From the NCBI RefSeq assembly GCF_030413175.1, contig NZ_CP129212.1, positions 7,153,001-7,217,000 of the forward strand: 64,000 bases of DNA. Direction: 5' to 3'. The DNA comes from Bradyrhizobium roseum (lineage in GTDB: Bacteria; Pseudomonadota; Alphaproteobacteria; Rhizobiales; Xanthobacteraceae). The translations under genes and the position numbers were made by a program. Under the pieces are notes generated by a model. It made no database searches. It worked only from the letters and a program-made list of their open reading frames with translations, and was not told the origin of the DNA. Below, in pieces: positions 1 to 9,456 of the stretch (positions within the stretch are counted from its first letter, which is position 1; the number at the start of each line of letters is the position of its first letter).

Positions 1-1
1 C

Positions 2-1696
2 CTGCCGCAGCTACAAGCGCATGCCGCCGATGGCAATGCGGGCGTTTACGATCTGGAACGCTTCGGCAATGCGCGCATCCTGCACATCACCGATACCCAT
101 GCGCAACTTCGGCCGGTGTTCTTCCGCGAGCCGAGCGTCAATCTGGGCATCGGCCCGATGCGGGGCAACCCGCCGCATATCGTCGGCCGCGCCTTCCTCG
201 ACCGCTTCGGCATCCGGCCCGACAGCGCCGACGCCTATGCGTTTACCTCCATCGAGTTCGAGAAGGCCGCCGCGAGATTCGGCAAGCTCGGCGGCTTTGC
301 GCATCTGAAGACACTGGCCGACCGGATGCGCAGCGAGGCCGGCTCAGGGCGCGCGTTGCTGCTCGACGGCGGCGATCTCTGGCAGGGCACCGGCCTTGCC
401 AACACGCTGCGGGGCGCCGACATGGTGGACGCGGCGAACCTGCTCGGCATCGAGGCGATGACCGGCCATTGGGAATTCACGTTCGGCGAAAAGGCACTGC
501 GTGCCAACCTCGAACGCTTCAAGGGCGAGTTTCTGGCCCAGAACGTCTTCCTTACCGAGGAAGCCGCCTTCAACGACGCCAAGGCGTTCGATCCGGCGGC
601 GGGGCGCGTGTTCAAGCCGTCCGTCATCAAGGAAATCGGCGGATATCGCATCGCCGTGATCGGGCAGGCGTTCCCCTATGTGCCGATCGCGCACCCGAAG
701 CGTTTTACGCCGGACTGGAAATTCGGTATTCGCGAGGAGGAGCTGCAAAAGCTCGTCGACAGCCACCGCAGCGCCGACAAGGTCGATGCCGTGATCCTGC
801 TTTCGCACAACGGCATGGACGTCGACCTCAAGCTCGCCAGCCGCGTCACCGGCATCGACGTCATCCTTGGCGGCCATACCCATGACGCGGTGCCGCAGCC
901 GATTGCCGTGACCAATCCGGGCGGTGTCACGCTGGTGACGAATGCCGGCTCGAACGGCAAGTTCCTGGCGGTGCTCGACCTCGAACTCGGCAGAGGCAAG
1001 GTCAAGGACGTGCGCTACCGGTTGCTGCCGGTGTTTGCAGAATTGCTGAAACCCGATCCGGCCATGCAAGCGCTGATCGACAAGCTGCGCGAGCCCCAGG
1101 TCGCGGCACTGAGCGAAAAGGTCGGCGTCGCCGACCGCCTGCTCTATCGACGCGGCAATTTCAGCGGCCCGATGGACCAGTTGATCTGCGACGCGCTGCT
1201 CGGCGAACTCGACGCCGAGATCGCGCTGTCGCCGGGTTTTCGCTGGGGCACCACTGCGCTGGCGGGACAGCCGCTGACGATCGAGGACGTGATGGCGCAG
1301 ACCGCGGTCAGCTATCCCGAGACCTATTTGCAAAGCATGACCGGTGGCCAGATCAAGGACGTGCTGGAAGACGTCTGCGACAACCTCTTCAACACCGATC
1401 CCTATTACCAGCAGGGCGGCGACATGGTCCGCGTCGGCGGCCTCGCCTACACCTGCGACCCGAACGAAACCATAGGCAAGCGGATTTCCGGGCTCAAGCT
1501 CGACAACGGCCACGCGTTGCAGGCCGGCAAGCACTACAAGGTGGCCGGATGGGCCTCCGTCAACGAGCAGAGCGGCGCGCCGGTCTGGGACGTGGTCGTC
1601 AAACATCTGCGATCGGGCAAGCCGCCGAACCGGGCGGCGCCGGGCGTCACGCTGAAAGGCGTCGACGACAATCCGGGCATTTTGGGACAGGGATGA
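2..1696 (+). CDS. soxB: Thiosulfohydrolase SoxB, 5' end outside the window
   Basis: SoxB removes sulfate by hydrolysis from the sulfonated cysteine of the SoxYZ carrier during periplasmic thiosulfate oxidation. The reading frame is open from the first bases, so the gene is cut at its 5' end; 564 residues are visible and only the signal peptide and perhaps a few more residues are missing. The metallophosphatase motifs are in place: DTHAQL near visible residue 36, the SoxB-type GHWEFTFG, SHNGMD, and GGHTHD near residue 293. His in GHWEFT where 5'-nucleotidases carry Asn is typical of SoxB. An ATG further in (116) is an internal Met, because family sequence including DTHAQL lies upstream of it. 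The stop overlaps the start of the next gene (ATGA), which implies translational coupling. Other sox genes would lie to the left, outside the window. Confidence 0.93.
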   Translation: MPQLQAHAADGNAGVYDLERFGNARILHITDTHAQLRPVFFREPSVNLGIGPMRGNPPHIVGRAFLDRFGIRPDSADAYAFTSIEFEKAAARFGKLGGFAHLKTLADRMRSEAGSGRALLLDGGDLWQGTGLANTLRGADMVDAANLLGIEAMTGHWEFTFGEKALRANLERFKGEFLAQNVFLTEEAAFNDAKAFDPAAGRVFKPSVIKEIGGYRIAVIGQAFPYVPIAHPKRFTPDWKFGIREEELQKLVDSHRSADKVDAVILLSHNGMDVDLKLASRVTGIDVILGGHTHDAVPQPIAVTNPGGVTLVTNAGSNGKFLAVLDLELGRGKVKDVRYRLLPVFAELLKPDPAMQALIDKLREPQVAALSEKVGVADRLLYRRGNFSGPMDQLICDALLGELDAEIALSPGFRWGTTALAGQPLTIEDVMAQTAVSYPETYLQSMTGGQIKDVLEDVCDNLFNTDPYYQQGGDMVRVGGLAYTCDPNETIGKRISGLKLDNGHALQAGKHYKVAGWASVNEQSGAPVWDVVVKHLRSGKPPNRAAPGVTLKGVDDNPGILGQG

Positions 1697-2169
1697 ACGG
1701 CTTTTCGAAAACACTTTGCACGGCGGTCGCAACGCTGCTGATCTCAGCGCCACTCATCGTAACCGCAGGGCCTGCCGCCCGCGCCCAGCAGGCGCCGCTG
1801 CAGGACAAGCCGTTCGCCGAGCACAAGATCGTGCTGCAGCTCTCCGACGACGACCCGCGCAAGCAGGGCCTCGTGCTCAGCGTGGCCAGCAATTTGATGA
1901 AGCATTACGATCCCGACAAGGTCGCGATCGAGATCGTGGCGTTCGGCCCCGGCATCGCGCTGCTGCGCCCGGAAAACCCCAACCGCAAGATGGTCGAGAG
2001 CCTGGTGGCGCAGGGCGCGCGGTTTGACATCTGCCTCAACACCGTCGACACGATCGAACGCGAGAGCGGCAAGCGGCCGGCGTTCATCTCGGCGGCCACG
2101 CCGGTGCAGGTCGGCGTGGCACAGATCCTGTTTTTGACCGAGAACGGATATACGCTGGTCCGCCCGTGA
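1693..2169 (+). CDS. Exported DsrE-family protein of the sox cluster
   Basis: A 158-residue protein whose ATG overlaps the soxB stop. Residues 1-34 form a signal peptide (short basic start, hydrophobic stretch, Ala-rich end ARAQQA), so it should be periplasmic. The rest reads as a DsrE/DsrF-like fold: a KIVLQLSDDDP opening strand, an IEIVAFGPGI segment, and a conserved Cys in FDICLNT. DsrE-like proteins carry or transfer sulfane sulfur on such a Cys. Coupling to soxB suggests an accessory sulfur carrier or shuttle in thiosulfate oxidation. This is inferred from family and context; no substrate can be read from the sequence. Confidence 0.8.
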   Translation: MNGFSKTLCTAVATLLISAPLIVTAGPAARAQQAPLQDKPFAEHKIVLQLSDDDPRKQGLVLSVASNLMKHYDPDKVAIEIVAFGPGIALLRPENPNRKMVESLVAQGARFDICLNTVDTIERESGKRPAFISAATPVQVGVAQILFLTENGYTLVRP

Positions 2170-2305
2170 CGCCCGCCCGCCGTGCTCGGCCCTGAAGAGT
2201 AAAATTCCCTCGACATTGTTACTTTTTGTAGATGGAAGCTGTTTGAGGAAGTCATCAATTTAGAATAATATCCTGCATGAGACTCAAATCGAGCCGGCAG
2301 GAGCC

Positions 2306-3346
2306 ATGATCTTTCGCCAGCTATTCGACAGCGTTTCCGGCACCTACAGCTATCTGCTGGCGAGCCGCGCCGGCGGCGAGGCGTTGATCCTCGACCCTGT
2401 GCTGGAGAAGGCCGACCGCTACTGCCAGCTGCTGCGCGAACTCGACCTGCGGCTGGTAAAGGCGGTCGACACCCATCTGCACGCCGACCACGTCACGGGA
2501 CTGGGCGAACTGCGCGACCGCACCCAATGCATCACCATCATGGGCGAGCAGAGCAAGGCCGACGTGGTGTCGATGCGCGTCTCTGACGGGGACCGGGTGA
2601 CGATCGAGGGCCTCAGCCTCGACGTCATGTACACGCCGGGCCACACCGACGATTCCTATTGCTATCTGATGGGCGACCGCGTCTTCACCGGCGACACGCT
2701 GCTGATCCGCGGCACCGGCCGCACCGATTTCCAGAACGGCTCCTCGCGCGCGCAATATGAGTCGATTTTCAACCGGCTGCTCAAGTTGCCGGAGGAGACG
2801 CTGGTGTTTCCCGCACACGACTACAAAGGCGACACGGTTTCCACCATCGGTGAGGAGAAGCGCTACAATCCGCGGCTGCAGGTGCGCAGTGTCGATGAAT
2901 ACATCGAACTGATGGCGAACCTGAAGCTGCCAAATCCGAAGATGATGGACGTCGCCGTCCCGGCCAACATGCATGTCGGGCTGCATCAGGAAGACCTTGC
3001 CAGGCAGGGACTGGCGCTCACCGCCCGGGACGCCATCAATTGCCTCGGCCGGCCCGACGTCCTGCTGGTCGATCTGCGCGAGGCCGGCGAGCGCGCCAAG
3101 CACGGCACGATCTCAGGCGCGATGCAAGCGCCCTACCCGGGCATCGCCGACAGCCTGAAGGCCGGTGGCATGTTGCGCGAAGTCGCCGCCGCCACCGGCC
3201 GCCGCGTGGTGTTCTTCTGCGCGTTCGGCGAACGCTCGGCGATGGCCGTTGCGGCGGCGAAGAATGCAGGGCTGGCGAATACGGCGCATATCGAAGGCGG
3301 CATCGATGCGTGGAAGAAGGTGGGTGGGCCGGTGGTGCACGGGTAG
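2306..3346 (+). CDS. Metallo-beta-lactamase/rhodanese fusion, persulfide dioxygenase-like
   Basis: A 346-residue two-domain protein. Residues 1-235 are an ETHE1-type metallo-beta-lactamase domain with the metal motif H57-x-H59-x-D61-H62, the YTPGHTDDS segment, GDTLLIRGTGRTDFQ and the FPAHDYKG histidine. Residues 245-346 are a rhodanese domain with a catalytic-loop Cys305 in CAFGERS. Such fusions oxidise glutathione persulfide to sulfite and move the sulfane sulfur through the rhodanese domain. The ATG has a clear ribosome site (GGCAGGAG at 2296-2303). An AT-rich stretch at 2255-2272 just upstream could be a regulator site, but I cannot name the regulator. Position directly after soxB and the DsrE gene supports a role in sulfide/persulfide detoxification. 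There is no signal peptide, so it is cytoplasmic. Confidence 0.87.
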   Translation: MIFRQLFDSVSGTYSYLLASRAGGEALILDPVLEKADRYCQLLRELDLRLVKAVDTHLHADHVTGLGELRDRTQCITIMGEQSKADVVSMRVSDGDRVTIEGLSLDVMYTPGHTDDSYCYLMGDRVFTGDTLLIRGTGRTDFQNGSSRAQYESIFNRLLKLPEETLVFPAHDYKGDTVSTIGEEKRYNPRLQVRSVDEYIELMANLKLPNPKMMDVAVPANMHVGLHQEDLARQGLALTARDAINCLGRPDVLLVDLREAGERAKHGTISGAMQAPYPGIADSLKAGGMLREVAAATGRRVVFFCAFGERSAMAVAAAKNAGLANTAHIEGGIDAWKKVGGPVVHG

Positions 3347-3354
3347 TATCGATG

Positions 3355-3522
3355 GTCGTCCCCGCGAACGCGGGGACCCATACCGCGTGATCTATCGATG
3401 ATGCACGGTGGATGACGCTCTATTTGTGCAACACCCGCTGTCGCTTGCCGAAGCAAAGTCGTCTCTCCGTGTGCCGCTTTCGCCGGCCGTGGCGTATGGG
3501 TCCCTGCATACGCAGGGACGAC
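3355..3522. repeat. Palindromic repeat family A, inverted pair
   Basis: Two 28-bp hairpin units, GTCGTCCC..GCG..GGGACCCATA at 3355-3382 and its reverse complement at 3495-3522, face each other across about 110 bp. Each unit is itself a palindrome (CCCGCG/CGCGGG, CCCTGC/GCAGGG). The element fills the gap between two convergent genes (the MBL/rhodanese gene and btuF) and may end transcription from both sides. Related pairs occur at 27183-27303 and 29585-29701. Confidence 0.8.
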
Positions 3523-3542
3523 GAGATCGTTTTATCGCGACA

Positions 3543-4378
3543 TCACCGCCCCACCCGCTTCACTTCCGCGGTCAGCGCATCCAGCGCATCGGCGAGCAAC
3601 ACGCCGCCGCATTCGGTCATGCGCTCCGGAATCACGATGCGCTTTTGCGGCGGGTAGAAGCGCTCCAGCGCCGGATGCAACAGAAACGCCTGGCCGTCAT
3701 CTCGTGCGGTATCGCCGGCCTGCGACACCACGATGAAGTCGGGCCGCAGCTTCACGATCGCTTCCAGCGAGGCGAATCCGCCGAAGGCAAAACCGAGATC
3801 GCCGGCGGCGCTGCGCAAGCCGGTTTCGCCGAGCAGCGAGCCGACAAAGCTGTCGCTGCCTGCGACCCAGCCGCGCCGGGACAGCGGCAGCACGCGAAAA
3901 TGCCGCTCTGAAACCGCGGCCCGGGCCCGCGCCAGCGCCGCATCGAGCCGTGCGATTTCCGCCGCTGCGCGATCGGGATGCCCGGTGATGTCACCGGCCT
4001 CACGGATTTGCTGTCGCGCTTCGTCAAGCGTGCGCGGCACCGCGAGCTCGACGAGGCGAAGTCCCTTGGCCTTCAAAAATTCCCGCGTCGAGCGCTTGTC
4101 GAACGCGCTGGTGACAACGAGGTCCGGCTTTATCAGCAGCACGTCCTCGGCGCCGCCCGACAGCACCGGATAGCGGCTGAGGTCGCCGGCCTTCGATTGC
4201 CAGCCGTCACGCGAGAACCGGCTCAATCCAAGGATCTGTTCGGGGGCGGCCAGCGTCAGCACCAACTGATCGGTGCAGACATTCATGGAAACCAGACGCG
4301 GCAGGTTGGCGGCCGATACGGCGCTGCCCGACGAGGCAAACGCGAGCATCGCGAGCCAGAATACCAGCCGCCGTCGCA

Positions 4379-4379
<1 letters not shown>
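3543..4379 (-). CDS. btuF: Cobalamin ABC transporter, periplasmic binding protein
   Basis: A 278-residue binding protein of the iron-siderophore/cobalamin class. It has a signal peptide (MRRR, hydrophobic stretch, Ala-rich end) followed by the family opening RLVSMNVCTDQLVL and the PDLVV and RPDFIVV segments of the two lobes. The start is ATG at 4379, which overlaps the TGA of the upstream ATPase gene; an in-frame ATG at 4394 lies inside that gene and is less likely. It is the last gene of the minus-strand btuC-btuD-btuF operon. Cobalamin rather than a siderophore is inferred from the facing riboswitch-controlled receptor gene. Confidence 0.83.
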
Positions 4380-5157
<778 letters not shown>

Positions 5158-5161
<4 letters not shown>

Positions 5162-6201
5162 GCGACGCCTCCGCCGAGCGCGCGGCGTTCGCGCATGATC
5201 AGATAGAGGAAGAACGGCACGCCGATGATCGAGGTCAGCACGCCGACCTTGATGTCCGAGGTCGAGGGGATGATGCGTACTGCGATATCGGCGGCCAGCA
5301 GCAGCGCGGAGCCGGCGAGCGCGCTCGGCACCAGCAGCCGCCCCGGATCGTGCCCGACCAAAGGCCGCATCAGGTGCGGCGCGACCAGCCCGATGAAGCC
5401 GATGGTGCCGGTGACCGCGACCGCGCCGCCGACACCGAGGGCGACACCCGAGATGACGAACAGCCGCAACCGGCCGACATCGACGCCGAGGCTTTGCGCG
5501 GTTTCCTCGCCGAGGCTCAGCGCGCGAAAGGCATGGCGCTGGCTCAGCAGCATGATGCCGCCGGCCATGATGAAGGGAAACGCCAGCATCACGTGTTGAA
5601 AGCTGCGGTCCTCCAGCGAGCCGAGCAGCCAGAACGCGATCTCCAGCACCAGGAACGGATTAGCTGCGAGGTTCATCACCAGCGCGGTGGCCGCGCCGGC
5701 AAAGCTCGAAATCGCGAGCCCCGACAGGATCAGGATCAGCAGCCCGGCATTGCGTCCGGCGATCGACAGCAGCATGAACACGGAGCCGAACGCGGCGACG
5801 ATCGCGGCCACCGGCAGCGCGTAAGAGCGCACGTCGGCAAGCCCCGATGCGATTACCAGCACGGCCCCGAAGGCCGCCGATTGCGGCGCGCCGAACAACT
5901 CGGGCGCCGCCAGCGGATTGCGCAGCAGGCCCTGCAGCGCCGCGCCCGACAACCCCAGAATGGCGCCGATCGCCAGCGCCAGCAGCATGCGCGGCAGGCG
6001 GATTTCGCGCACGATCACCTGAGAGACGTCGCTGCCGGCGCCGAACAGCGCTTCCGCCACCGCCAGCGGCGACAGCCGCACCGGGCCGATGCCGAGCGAG
6101 ACCAGCGCCAGCAGCCCGACCAGGGCAGCCAGCGCCGCGGTCGCGCCGATCCTCCGTCGCGCGGCATCGTCATGGGTCAGGGTTGCGGCCTCAGCGCTCA
6201 T
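5158..6201 (-). CDS. btuC: Cobalamin ABC transporter, FecCD-type permease
   Basis: A 347-residue multi-span permease of the FecCD family with about ten hydrophobic segments and the family motifs PRMLLALAIGAILGLSGAALQG near the N-terminus and GFIGLVAPHLMRPLVG in the coupling region. It forms the inner-membrane channel with BtuD and takes substrate from BtuF. It is the first gene of the minus-strand operon, diverging from the riboswitch-led receptor gene across about 450 bp. I see no B12 riboswitch on its own strand in that gap. Confidence 0.87.
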
Positions 6202-6351
6202 CGATCGTCCTAAAGCAGGTTTACCCGCGCTGGTACAGGAACTTGGGGAGCAGCCTCATGCGGCAAAAATAGCGCACTCGTCCAGCGAGGGTTGCGGCAT
6301 CACGCCAGACTGGATTGACGAGCAGTTTGACAAAATTCTACCCTTGTTTCC

Positions 6352-6524
6352 GACGGTTCCCGTTTTGGGGATCAAAAGGGAATGCGGTGCGGGGATGTTC
6401 CCCAATTCCGCGGCTGCCCCCGCAACTGTAAGCGGCGAATCCTTCGTCATAGGCCACTGGGAATCTCGGTCCTGGGAAGGCGACGATGGGGTAACGACCC
6501 GCGAGCCAGGAGACCTGCCGTCAG
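6352..6524 (+). promoter_or_regulatory. Cobalamin (adenosylcobalamin) riboswitch
   Basis: All hallmark segments appear in order on the plus strand: the opening GGTTCCCGTTTT, then AAAAGGGAATGCGGTGCGG, the core GCCCCCGCAACTGTAAGCGG (6415-6434), CCACTGGGAATC, CTGGGAAGGCG, and the closing B12 box GCGAGCCAGGAGACCTGCC (6501-6519). In this class, ligand binding lowers expression of the downstream gene. It sits about 125 nt before the TonB-dependent receptor gene, so receptor expression should fall when cobalamin is plentiful. Confidence 0.96.
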
Positions 6525-6571
6525 CCGTGGTCACACGCGAAGATGTCGGTCGGGGAGTACAGACATTGGCT

Positions 6572-6599
6572 TCACCGGGTCGCGCAAGCGCGATGGTGA
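6572..6599 (+). promoter_or_regulatory. Hairpin between riboswitch and btuB, possible expression platform
   Basis: TCACC (6572-6576) pairs with GGTGA (6595-6599), and inside it CGCGC pairs with GCGCG around an AA loop. No T-run follows, so it is not a classical intrinsic terminator. It lies about 40 nt before the ribosome site, so it could be part of the switching structure. That role is inferred only. Confidence 0.4.
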
Positions 6600-6648
6600 G
6601 ACTTGGTTCGCTGTGACGTGCCACTGACGTCATACCGAGGCCCAAGCC

Positions 6649-8934
6649 ATGTCTACAACCACCCCCGCGAAGCGGCGCCGCGCGCTCCTGCTCGCCACCA
6701 GCATCCTTGCGCTGAGCGGCTCGACCGCTTCCGCGCAAACGCCGTCGACCACCCTGCCCCCCGTCGAGATCAGCGCGCCCACCGACCCGAACAAGACCCG
6801 CGCCCGGCCGCTGGACAATGACGGCAGCGGCACGACGACGCGTCCGACCCCGGCCGCACGGCCGTTGCGTGGCGCCGGCACAGGAACGTCCGACGGCGCA
6901 AGCCAGGGCACGGCCGACGCCGGCGGCACAGGCAGCGGCGTGCGGCAGTTCAACGGCATTGTCGGTGCTTCGTCGACGGTCATTACGGCCGAGCAGATCG
7001 CGCATTCGCCGACGCAGACCTTGACGGAGATCATCGCGCAGGTGCCTGGCGTTCAGTTGCAGTCGTTCTTTGGCGGCGTCAACGGCGCCAAGACGTCGAT
7101 CGATATCCGCGGCTTCGGCGCATTCGCCACCGCCAATACGCTGATCCTCGTCAATGGACGCCGGCTCAATGACATCGACATGGCTGGCGTCGATCTCTCG
7201 ACCATCCCGGTTCAGTCGATCGAGCGGATCGAAATCACCCGCGGCAACAGCGGCGCAGTGCTCTATGGCGACAACGCCGTCGGCGGCGTCGTCAACATCG
7301 TCCTGAAGAGCGGCGTTGGCGGCCCGCCCGTTGCCGGGCGCGTCGAGGCCGGCGTCGGCTCCTTCAACCAGCGCCTGGCCAATATCTCCGTGGCTACCAA
7401 TTCGGGGCCGTGGTCGACATCGTTCTACGGCAATGCCATCAAGTCGGACGGCTATCGGGAAAACAACGCGCTCGACCAGCGCAACGGGGTCGGTAATCTC
7501 AACTACACCACGCCTGATCTCAAGGCGTTCCTGACCGTGACCGGCGACGACCAGAAGATCGGCTTGCCCGGCGGGCGGATCGTCAGCCCCTCGCAGGGCA
7601 TCAACGACCTGGTCACCAACCGCCGTGGGGCCGATACGCCGTTCGATTACGCCAACCAGCAAGGCGCCAGCGCCACCGCCGGCTTCACCAAGACGCTGTG
7701 GACCGGCGCAGAACTCATCGTCGATGGAGGCGTGCGCAAGAAGGATACGCAGAGCGCGTTCTTCGGCACGGGAACCGCGGCCTCGCCGCTTCCGAGCTTC
7801 TCGTCGACTTATAATGACGCGACATTGCAGACCTGGTCGATCACCCCGCGATTGAGCGTAAAGAACTCGATTCTTGGGATGCCTTCGCAGATCCTCACCG
7901 GCATCGATTACTATGATGCGACGTTCAATCAGGAGCGCGGCGCATTCCGGGGCCTTGCTGCGACCCACACCTACGATCTGTCGCAACAGACCGTGGCCGG
8001 CTATTGGCAACAAACCCTGGGGCTGTTGCCGACGACTGATTTCTCCTACGGCGCCAGAGTGCAGAACACCAGCCTCAGTGCCCGGGATCGGTACGACCCC
8101 ACTGCGCCTGGTTGTGCCGCATTCTTCGCTTGCGACATCCAGGCTTCCCCGCTGAATAGCAACGAAACCCAATACGCGCTGCACGCCGGCCTCGAGCATC
8201 GCTTCAATGAGGTGTTCTCGGTATTCGGCCGCGCCGCACGCGCGTTCCGAACCCCGACCGTCGACGAGCGCGTCGCCTCCGGCCCGGCGTTCGGGCCGCC
8301 GCCTTTCTTCCCGCCGATTGCCGGCGATTTCGGGCTGAAGACACAGACCTCGCACGACATCGAAGGCGGCCTCCGCGTCAAGACCGGCGGGTTCCAGATG
8401 CAGACCAGCATCTACAACATGGATCTCGAAAACGAGATCCAGTTCAATCCGGTATTGTTTTTCAACACCAACCTCAACACGACCCGCCGCTACGGCTCGG
8501 AGACCAGTGCTTCGCTACGCGTGACCGACGCGGTTTTGCTGCGGGGCGGCATGGCCTACACAAGGGCCGTGTTTCGTGAGGGAGATTTTGCCGGCAAGGA
8601 CGTGCCGCTGGTGTCGCGCTACACCGCCAACGGCGGCGTGACCTGGAACATCTGGCAGAATTATCTCGTGTTAGACGCCACGGTGCGCGCCTGGAGCGAG
8701 CGCGCCATGGATAACGACCAGGCCAACACCCAGCGCCGTATCCCCGCGAGCGCAACCGTCGATCTGAAACTGAGCGGTGCTTACGATCGCTTCTTCTGGT
8801 CAGCCGCCGTCATCAATTTGTTCGACGCGCCGTACTACGACTACGCCATCGCCAGCACGTTCACGCCCGGCCGTTTTGCGGCCTATCCGTTGCCGGGACG
8901 TACCTACATGCTGAGGGCCGGCGCGACGTTCTGA
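6649..8934 (+). CDS. btuB: TonB-dependent outer-membrane receptor, predicted cobalamin receptor
   Basis: A 761-residue TonB-dependent receptor. Residues 1-30 are a signal peptide ending STASAQ. Residues 31-100 are a Pro/Thr/Gly-rich linker, followed by a plug domain from about 102 (VITAEQIAHSPTQTLTEIIAQVPGVQ, RGFGAF, VNGRRLNDID, IERIEITRGNSGAVLYGDNAVGGVVNIV) and a long beta-barrel that ends in the expected aromatic residue (GATF). It is longer than E. coli BtuB, mainly through the linker. The riboswitch upstream and the divergent btuCDF operon identify cobalamin or a corrinoid as the likely ligand. The ATG is preceded by GAGG at 6637-6640. TonB/ExbBD are not in the window. Confidence 0.88.
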   Translation: MSTTTPAKRRRALLLATSILALSGSTASAQTPSTTLPPVEISAPTDPNKTRARPLDNDGSGTTTRPTPAARPLRGAGTGTSDGASQGTADAGGTGSGVRQFNGIVGASSTVITAEQIAHSPTQTLTEIIAQVPGVQLQSFFGGVNGAKTSIDIRGFGAFATANTLILVNGRRLNDIDMAGVDLSTIPVQSIERIEITRGNSGAVLYGDNAVGGVVNIVLKSGVGGPPVAGRVEAGVGSFNQRLANISVATNSGPWSTSFYGNAIKSDGYRENNALDQRNGVGNLNYTTPDLKAFLTVTGDDQKIGLPGGRIVSPSQGINDLVTNRRGADTPFDYANQQGASATAGFTKTLWTGAELIVDGGVRKKDTQSAFFGTGTAASPLPSFSSTYNDATLQTWSITPRLSVKNSILGMPSQILTGIDYYDATFNQERGAFRGLAATHTYDLSQQTVAGYWQQTLGLLPTTDFSYGARVQNTSLSARDRYDPTAPGCAAFFACDIQASPLNSNETQYALHAGLEHRFNEVFSVFGRAARAFRTPTVDERVASGPAFGPPPFFPPIAGDFGLKTQTSHDIEGGLRVKTGGFQMQTSIYNMDLENEIQFNPVLFFNTNLNTTRRYGSETSASLRVTDAVLLRGGMAYTRAVFREGDFAGKDVPLVSRYTANGGVTWNIWQNYLVLDATVRAWSERAMDNDQANTQRRIPASATVDLKLSGAYDRFFWSAAVINLFDAPYYDYAIASTFTPGRFAAYPLPGRTYMLRAGATF

Positions 8935-9033
8935 TCCAGGTCGCCGGCCGCGGGAAGAGAACCGCCATTCGATCCTGCTCGATCTCGGCTTCGGCGCGCC
9001 ACGCGGAGTTTGGCGTTGGCCGGCGACCGTTAC

Positions 9034-9079
9034 GGCCGCTTCGACCAGGCTCGCTCCTGACGAGACCGACGAAGCGGCC
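9034..9079 (+). terminator. Long inverted repeat downstream of btuB
   Basis: GGCCGCTTCG (9034-9043) is perfectly complementary to CGAAGCGGCC (9070-9079) with a 26-nt loop. It lies about 100 bp after the receptor stop in the 279-bp gap before the next gene. No T-run follows. It may protect the 3' end or end transcription; I see no other feature in this gap. Confidence 0.35.
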
Positions 9080-9213
9080 CTTCACCATGAAAGCTGATTC
9101 GACAAGAAACCGGGCCGTTTTCGACCGAAAATAACATTCTCTGTTGCCCGATCCGTGGTAAACCCGCCGTCGGGACCGCTCGACGATATCTGTCGTGATT
9201 TCAGAGGTATGAC

Positions 9214-9450
9214 ATGGACGATCAACCGAAGAGCGCCGCCGAAATGAAGGAAATCCGGCTCAATCGCAAACGCACCCAGGAGGTCGAGGGCGTCAAGGCG
9301 ATGGCCGAGATCGCCGCGGCCGACGTCGCGATCCGAAAGAGAACCGAGAAATTGCGCGCCCTGCGCCTCGCCAAGGAAGCGGCCGACCGCGAAAATCCGC
9401 CGCCGCCGGTGGTGAAAAAGGCGAGGGCCAAGGCTGCGAAAAAAGGCTGA
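9214..9450 (+). CDS. Small basic protein with a KLRALRLAKEA motif, first of two
   Basis: A 78-residue, highly charged, predicted helical and cytoplasmic protein; I do not recognise a functional family. A ribosome site AGAGG (9203-9207) precedes the ATG. The middle contains KLRALRLAKEA, and the tail is Pro- then Lys/Ala-rich (PPPPVVKKARAKAAKKG), resembling a nucleic-acid-binding tail. The next gene, six bases on, carries KLKALRLAREA and a similar Ala/Lys-rich tail, so the two look like diverged duplicates in one operon. Confidence 0.7.
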   Translation: MDDQPKSAAEMKEIRLNRKRTQEVEGVKAMAEIAAADVAIRKRTEKLRALRLAKEAADRENPPPPVVKKARAKAAKKG

Positions 9451-9456
9451 CCTGAA

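Noticed and set aside
3355..3522. Repeated palindromes as a CRISPR array
   Set aside because: Only two units face each other, with no regular spacers and no cas genes in the window.
6256..8355. A 699-codon open frame on the minus strand opposite btuB
   Set aside because: It mirrors the btuB codon pattern, has no recognisable domain, and the plus strand is a clear TonB receptor with a riboswitch.
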